A stretch of DNA of 64,000 bases from assembly GCF_014174355.1 (NCBI RefSeq), contig NZ_JABEQF010000003.1, positions 1-64,000 on the forward strand. The letters run 5' to 3'. The number at the start of each line of letters is the position of its first letter. The stretch's first letter is position 1. The DNA is from Gluconacetobacter azotocaptans. GTDB lineage: Bacteria > Pseudomonadota > Alphaproteobacteria > Acetobacterales > Acetobacteraceae. This document shows positions 60,507-64,000 of this stretch, piece by piece. Made by a program: the position numbers and the translations under genes. Below the pieces are notes generated by a model. That model had not been told where the DNA came from. It ran no database searches and saw nothing but the letters and a program-made list of their open reading frames with translations.

Positions 60507-61623
60507 TCAATTCCACGACCCGCCGCGCCACCTGCCCGACATTGATCCCGTGCGCCCAGTTGGCGACATGGTCCTGCCTGTCCGCCCCGGTGGGAAAGCA
60601 GTCCGCCCAATAGGCCAGGTCCCCCCGCATGGCCATGGCCAGGAAGCAGGGATTGGCGTGATGGTCCGGCACCAGATCGTACACCACGGTCCCGGGCCGG
60701 CAGAAGCCGATATTGGTCATGCCGGCGCCCAGCGGCCCCACCACCATCGATGCGGCCCGGAACAGGTCGATCTGCGCCTCGGGCGCCAGGGTCTCGGGCC
60801 GCACCGCCAGGAAACCCATGTCGTGCAGTCGCGCGGCCAGAGCACTCTCGTTCGGGATGGCGCGATTGCCGGTTCCGCTGCGGTTTACGTACAGGCGCGC
60901 CCCCGGCCGGCGGGCGACGGGAACGGCCGCCGCCATGCGCCTGAAAACCGCCCCGCACAGCCGCGACATCGCGAAATCGGCTGCCCCGGCCACGATATTG
61001 CAATAGGCGACCCGGTCGACCCGATATTGCGCCCCGGCGGCGATCGGTTCGATCCCGCAGCGTCCGGGGCGCAGCAGTTCCAGCGTCCGACGCTGCCACG
61101 GCAGCAGCGCCGGCAGCAGCAGCCGTGCCGATCCCCATTCCGGCCGATCGGACAGGGACGCGATCACCGGCAGGGTGTGCGCCATCCAGTGATAGTAATT
61201 GCCCGGCCAGTGGTCGCTGCACGGAATGGCCACCCCCGGCCCGGCCAGTCGGCCCAGCCGCGCCCGATCGACGGTGATCCGCGCCAGCGCTTCCGGCGGT
61301 TGCAGGTAGCAGGTCTCGGCAATCAGGCAGCCGTCCTTGATCAGTACCCGGTGGTCGACATCGTAGACCACATCGCGCAGATGGTGGACCGTCACCGTGA
61401 CCGGCGAACTCGACCACGCCAGGAACGGGTTCGTCTCGCCATCCAGCAGCGCGCCACCGCCCGCGAACCGGGCGGGCTGGGCGGGACAGGTTTCCAGGCA
61501 GGCGACGGAGTCCGCGACATCGGCAAGGCCGATCGTGCGCGCTACGCCCTTGTGAACAGGAGCATCGTCGCGTGTCCGGCGGTCGCGCAGGAACGAGGCG
61601 AACATGATCGTGGCGCACCCCAT
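60499..61623 (-). CDS. Glycosyltransferase 61-like (DUF563) protein
   Basis: About 374 residues if ATG 61623 is used; ATG 61605 or 61788 are alternatives and none has a strong ribosome site. Characteristic features are HWPGNYYHWMAHTLPVI in the middle, LYVNRSGTGNRAIPNE and the C-terminal region GPLGAGMTNIGFCRPGTVVYDLVP, as in GT61 xylosyl/arabinosyl-transferase-like proteins. Acceptor and sugar are unknown. The stop is within a hairpin repeat. It lies next to the integration site of the mobile element, so the upstream region may have been changed. Confidence 0.72.
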   Translation of the reverse strand: MGCATIMFASFLRDRRTRDDAPVHKGVARTIGLADVADSVACLETCPAQPARFAGGGALLDGETNPFLAWSSSPVTVTVHHLRDVVYDVDHRVLIKDGCLIAETCYLQPPEALARITVDRARLGRLAGPGVAIPCSDHWPGNYYHWMAHTLPVIASLSDRPEWGSARLLLPALLPWQRRTLELLRPGRCGIEPIAAGAQYRVDRVAYCNIVAGAADFAMSRLCGAVFRRMAAAVPVARRPGARLYVNRSGTGNRAIPNESALAARLHDMGFLAVRPETLAPEAQIDLFRAASMVVGPLGAGMTNIGFCRPGTVVYDLVPDHHANPCFLAMAMRGDLAYWADCFPTGADRQDHVANWAHGINVGQVARRVVELMP

Positions 61624-61802
61624 GCTGGATCGGCGCGACACCCCATGCGCCGCCCGACGGCCAGCATGGGCGGCGGGCGTTGATGTTTGCTTAAGGGCTC
61701 GCGCCAGCATGGCCAGTACGCACGACAACGCCCTTGCGGGCCATCCCGTTCTTTCGAACGGGCCGGCCGCAACGGCGATGGTCATCATATCTTTGAAAAA
61801 GC

Positions 61803-61847
61803 TGGTCGGAGTGAGAGGATTCGAACCTCCGGCCCCTGCGTCCCGAA
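61803..61847 (-). other. 3' fragment of a tRNA-Pro gene; left attachment site of an integrated element
   Basis: On the minus strand this begins at anticodon loop TTCGGGA (anticodon CGG) and continues through CGCAG, the T arm GGAGGTTCGAATCCTC and the acceptor strand CACTCCG-A-CCA. The 5' half is absent: bases before the loop (AAGTG) cannot pair with CGCAG. A tyrosine integrase gene ends 23 bp away. This is the classic pattern of integration into a tRNA 3' end. Confidence 0.85.
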
Positions 61848-61869
61848 CACTTATAACGGTTGTTTCTTT

Positions 61870-62976
61870 TCAATCTGTTAGGTCATTTCCTCCACAGGAG
61901 TTTGAGCATTTTGCACCACGGGATTCCGTGAGTTTTTCCGTGTCCGTGTTCACGCGCGCAACCGGGAACTGTTGCAATATGCTCATGTCGAGGACGCGCG
62001 ATGCTGCCTTGAGATGGCCTGGGCTATGATGGGCATAGGTATCCTCGACCATCCTCGTATTCGAGTGCCCCAGGAATCCGGCTACCTCCCAAAGCGGGAC
62101 ACCTGCCTGAGCCATCCAGGTGGCCGCAGTATGCCGCAGGGTATGGGGCGTCACGCCCTGAAGCCCAGCCCGCTCGGCCGCCGCGCGAAATCCGCGCTTG
62201 ATCGAAGCGACCTTGTTGCCGGCCCACTCGATTACCCAGTCGGTCTCCCGGACGGCATGCGCTTCCTGTAGCGCAGCGAGCAAGCCGTCATTGACGGGAA
62301 CGCGGGCCCTCCCTTTTGATGTGCGCGGCCTGGTCGGATCACGTAGGTCGATCACCCGGCCATCGAAATCGACCCGTGACCACGGCAGTTCGAGCAATGA
62401 TGCGACTCGGGCGCCGGTCCCAAGGGCCAGAATGACGAACAGTCGCATGTGATGGGAACCGCATCCTTTAATGAGAGCCTGCGCTTCATCGCGGGTCAGC
62501 CATCGTTCCCTCGGAACGGCGCGCGGAGGCAGGGGGATATGCGGCGCTTCGGCCGTCAGTTTCTCTTTCGCTGCCCACCGCAGCGCCGCACGGAGTGCCT
62601 GCATCTCTGTCCGCACAGTACTGGTGCTGATTCCGTTGGCCAGACGATTCCTCAAATAGGCTCGGCATTCCGGGTCGGTGATAGCTTCGACTGGCCTTTC
62701 GCCGAACCAGGCACTGACCTGTTTGTGGGCGAACGCCAGCCTGTCCGCGCCCGGCTTGAGGGCATCCCGACGGTCTGCCAGATAAAGGTCCAGAATCTGC
62801 GAAATCCCGACTGCCTGCGTCTGCGGCCGAGATAGATCGGCGACATATTTCGAGAGAACTAATTCAGCCGACGCGCGATCCGTGCAGCCCGTAGAGAGGC
62901 GTTTGCGCTGGTGATAGATGTGCCATGTGTCGCGCCCTGCGACTCGGCAGAGTCGCGGCTTGTCGTTTGCGGGCAT
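61870..62976 (-). CDS. Tyrosine recombinase integrase
   Basis: Site-specific integrase that would insert and excise the element at the tRNA-Pro 3' end. 368 residues: N-terminal arm-binding and SAM-like core-binding part (about 55-150), catalytic domain with Arg190 (LALGTGARVASLLEL), His278 and Arg281 (TPHTLRH), His304 (LGHSN) and nucleophile Tyr314 (VEDTYAHHSPGHL). All key residues are present, so it should be active. ATG 62976 gives MPANDKPRLCRV. It overlaps the excisionase-like gene by about 118 nt. Confidence 0.93.
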   Translation of the reverse strand: MPANDKPRLCRVAGRDTWHIYHQRKRLSTGCTDRASAELVLSKYVADLSRPQTQAVGISQILDLYLADRRDALKPGADRLAFAHKQVSAWFGERPVEAITDPECRAYLRNRLANGISTSTVRTEMQALRAALRWAAKEKLTAEAPHIPLPPRAVPRERWLTRDEAQALIKGCGSHHMRLFVILALGTGARVASLLELPWSRVDFDGRVIDLRDPTRPRTSKGRARVPVNDGLLAALQEAHAVRETDWVIEWAGNKVASIKRGFRAAAERAGLQGVTPHTLRHTAATWMAQAGVPLWEVAGFLGHSNTRMVEDTYAHHSPGHLKAASRVLDMSILQQFPVARVNTDTEKLTESRGAKCSNSCGGNDLTD

Positions 62977-63143
62977 TCAGTCTTTGCCTCGATTTCCAGG
63001 ACTGCGGAGAGGGGGATGCGGACCATCCCATCCAGGCGGATAGCTGGCAGCTTCCCTGCTTCAATCATGCGGCGGATCTTGGCGGGCGAGCACTCCCACC
63101 GATCCGCAAGAGATTTCACCCGGCAGCACGTCGCCTCAGCCAT
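62859..63143 (-). CDS. Excisionase/AlpA-like helix-turn-helix protein
   Basis: 94 residues from ATG 63143. The N-terminal half is a MerR/excisionase-type winged helix (VKSLADRWECSPAKIRRMIEAGKLPAIRLDGMVRIPLSAV read in parts: the helix-turn-helix and the RLDGMVRI wing). The C-terminal half is low-complexity polar. Its 3' end overlaps the integrase start by 118 nt in another frame. Next to an integrase this is most likely the excision directionality factor or a transcriptional switch. Confidence 0.8.
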   Translation of the reverse strand: MAEATCCRVKSLADRWECSPAKIRRMIEAGKLPAIRLDGMVRIPLSAVLEIEAKTECPQTTSRDSAESQGATHGTSITSANASLRAARIARRLN

Positions 63144-63378
63144 TTGCCTCTCCCTCACCGCGCGCCGGCGTCGTCAAATACCCCGTCAGCTCCAGCACAC
63201 ACTGGCCGTCGATCGTGACCAGCCGGCCGACGTGCGCGATCGCGCAGGCGCCGCCGTCCTCGCGCGTGGCACCGACGTAGGCGCCCTTTCCGTCGCCGTA
63301 GAGGCGGGTCGTGTAGGCTGCCTGACCGATCACCAGATCGGACAGGCAGGAATGGGATGGCAGCGGATTATCGGGCAT
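63136..63378 (-). CDS. Hypothetical protein of the integrated element (80 residues)
   Basis: Not recognised. LSDLVIGQAAYTTRLYGDGKGAYVGATREDGGACAIAHVGRLVTIDGQCVLELTGY, read in parts, suggests a small beta-rich domain. It overlaps the ends of both neighbours by a few bases, typical of compact phage operons. Function unknown. Confidence 0.6.
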   Translation of the reverse strand: MPDNPLPSHSCLSDLVIGQAAYTTRLYGDGKGAYVGATREDGGACAIAHVGRLVTIDGQCVLELTGYLTTPARGEGEANG

Positions 63379-63778
63379 CTTGAGTGCCCTCCATCCGTGT
63401 CTGGCTGCGCCAGTTCGGCCGCGCCTGGTCCAGCGCTATCAGGAGCGCGTCCATCTCAGGCCACGGATCGAATGCGACCGGGTCGCCGCCATTCAGGACC
63501 GACTCGGTGCCGGCCTCTGACCAGGCCAACCTGATCGCGGCCGCAATGACCACCTGCGCCTGGTGCCGGCCGATTGTGATTCCGGCTTCGCGCCCGTTCT
63601 GGACGCCGCGCTGGTAGACGTCCCCGATCTCGGCCTGCGCCTCGGCGCGGGCTCGGGATTCGGCTTCTTCTATGTGGCGACGGGCGCTTTCCCGCTCGAA
63701 CGCTCCTATGCAGCGGACCCCGGACAGATTCCCGGCCAATGCGCTGATCTGCTCTTCCCGCGTCCTGTGCTGGGTCAT
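63368..63778 (-). CDS. Hypothetical protein of the integrated element (136 residues, helical)
   Basis: Not recognised. Largely alpha-helical with a charged coiled-coil-like region (FERESARRHIEEAESRARAE, about residues 28-50). Its ATG overlaps the stop of the upstream 65-residue gene, and its end overlaps the next. Context suggests an accessory gene of the element. Confidence 0.6.
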   Translation of the reverse strand: MTQHRTREEQISALAGNLSGVRCIGAFERESARRHIEEAESRARAEAQAEIGDVYQRGVQNGREAGITIGRHQAQVVIAAAIRLAWSEAGTESVLNGGDPVAFDPWPEMDALLIALDQARPNWRSQTRMEGTQDAR

Positions 63779-63972
63779 GGGGCATCTCCCTGCTTGATGG
63801 CTTTACTCTCGCGGCGCGACAGGTCCAGATTGGAAATCGGCCTGGCCGCCGCACTGGCCCCACCCCACGACGCGCCACAGCGCGTGCATCGGTAGGCGCT
63901 GACGTCGCATCGCGCGCGATCACGCCAGACGATGGCCACGGGATAGCCCATGCAGGTGCAGGGTTCGCTCAC
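63775..63972 (-). CDS. Hypothetical Cys-containing protein of the integrated element (65 residues)
   Basis: From GTG 63972, with GGGGGGAGAGAAGG upstream as ribosome site. It contains CTCMGYPVAIVWRD and YRCTRCGASW; the two pairs of Cys (CxC and CxxC) could bind zinc, in a small ribbon. Not matched to a known family. Overlaps the following gene by ATGA. Confidence 0.6.
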   Translation of the reverse strand: MSEPCTCMGYPVAIVWRDRARCDVSAYRCTRCGASWGGASAAARPISNLDLSRRESKAIKQGDAP

Positions 63973-64000
63973 GCCTTCTCTCCCCCCGAGTGGCGAATGG

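Noticed and set aside
61624-61788. Longer N-terminus of the GT61-like protein
   Set aside because: The added residues are Ala/Arg-rich, start right beside the tRNA fragment and resemble no family member; a later ATG is preferred though not proven.

Overview
The window is about 64 kb of high-GC, densely packed chromosome from an alphaproteobacterium. The gene complement and order (hrcA/rph/rdgB, aroQ-accB-accC, ppdK beside its DUF299 regulator, rimP-nusA-ylxR-infB-rbfA-truB-rpsO-pnp, ccmA-ccmB beside acnA, dciA/mutY, a TonB with a long polyproline arm, Gly/Trp-rich secreted proteins) fit an acetic acid bacterium (Acetobacteraceae, Gluconacetobacter/Komagataeibacter-like). The genus is inferred from overall character and was not tested by any search.

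Layout. 1-1 kb: tonB with the start of an ExbB-like gene. 1.5-9.2 kb: prfB (with its programmed frameshift), mrcA, an aldo/keto reductase, hrcA, and the divergent rph-rdgB pair. 9.2-12.8 kb: a LysR regulator divergent from a bicupin protein, then a nitronate-monooxygenase-like enzyme. 12.8-25 kb: the translation/RNA operon on the minus strand (rimP, nusA, ylxR, infB, rbfA, truB, rpsO, pnp), split between rbfA and truB by a plus-strand MCE/MlaD-like gene, a chimeric pseudogene and a palindromic repeat. 25.1-28.1 kb: three overlapping or closely spaced plus-strand genes, two membrane-anchored proteins of unknown function around a membrane-anchored ClpB-D2-like AAA+ ATPase; this is the best candidate for an undescribed system. 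28.2-36 kb: accC-accB-aroQ, rlpA, yihY, a type III-fold ornithine decarboxylase, copC, ccmB-ccmA. 36-45.1 kb: acnA, a polar amino-acid ABC transporter whose receptor/permease fusion carries an in-frame palindromic insertion, a LysR regulator, a threonine aldolase divergent from folD and a MetF-like gene. 45.2-61.6 kb: M1 peptidase, lapA-like/pyrF/trpF, Gly-rich secreted proteins, dciA/mutY, hemH, PDRP-ppdK, a DUF3311/solute-symporter pair, a GT61-like glycosyltransferase. 61.8 kb to the end: the left end of an integrated element that begins at a 3' tRNA-Pro fragment and carries a tyrosine integrase, an excisionase-like gene and small unknown genes.

Two dispersed repeat families stand out. One is an intergenic family made of GC-rich hairpins joined by a conserved linker, with eight full or partial copies, usually just downstream of a stop codon. 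The other is a palindromic element of about 145-165 bp with two copies whose arms differ in sequence but each still pair; one copy follows rbfA and the other lies in frame inside the N-terminus of the ABC transporter gene.

Functionally the housekeeping genes form coherent sets: translation initiation/elongation and RNA decay, fatty-acid and shikimate entry (AccBC, AroQ), one-carbon metabolism (LtaE, FolD, MetF-like), pyrimidine and tryptophan synthesis (PyrF, TrpF), pyruvate/PEP interconversion (PpdK with its kinase/phosphorylase regulator), haem synthesis and export (HemH, CcmAB), and cell-wall synthesis (PBP1A, RlpA).
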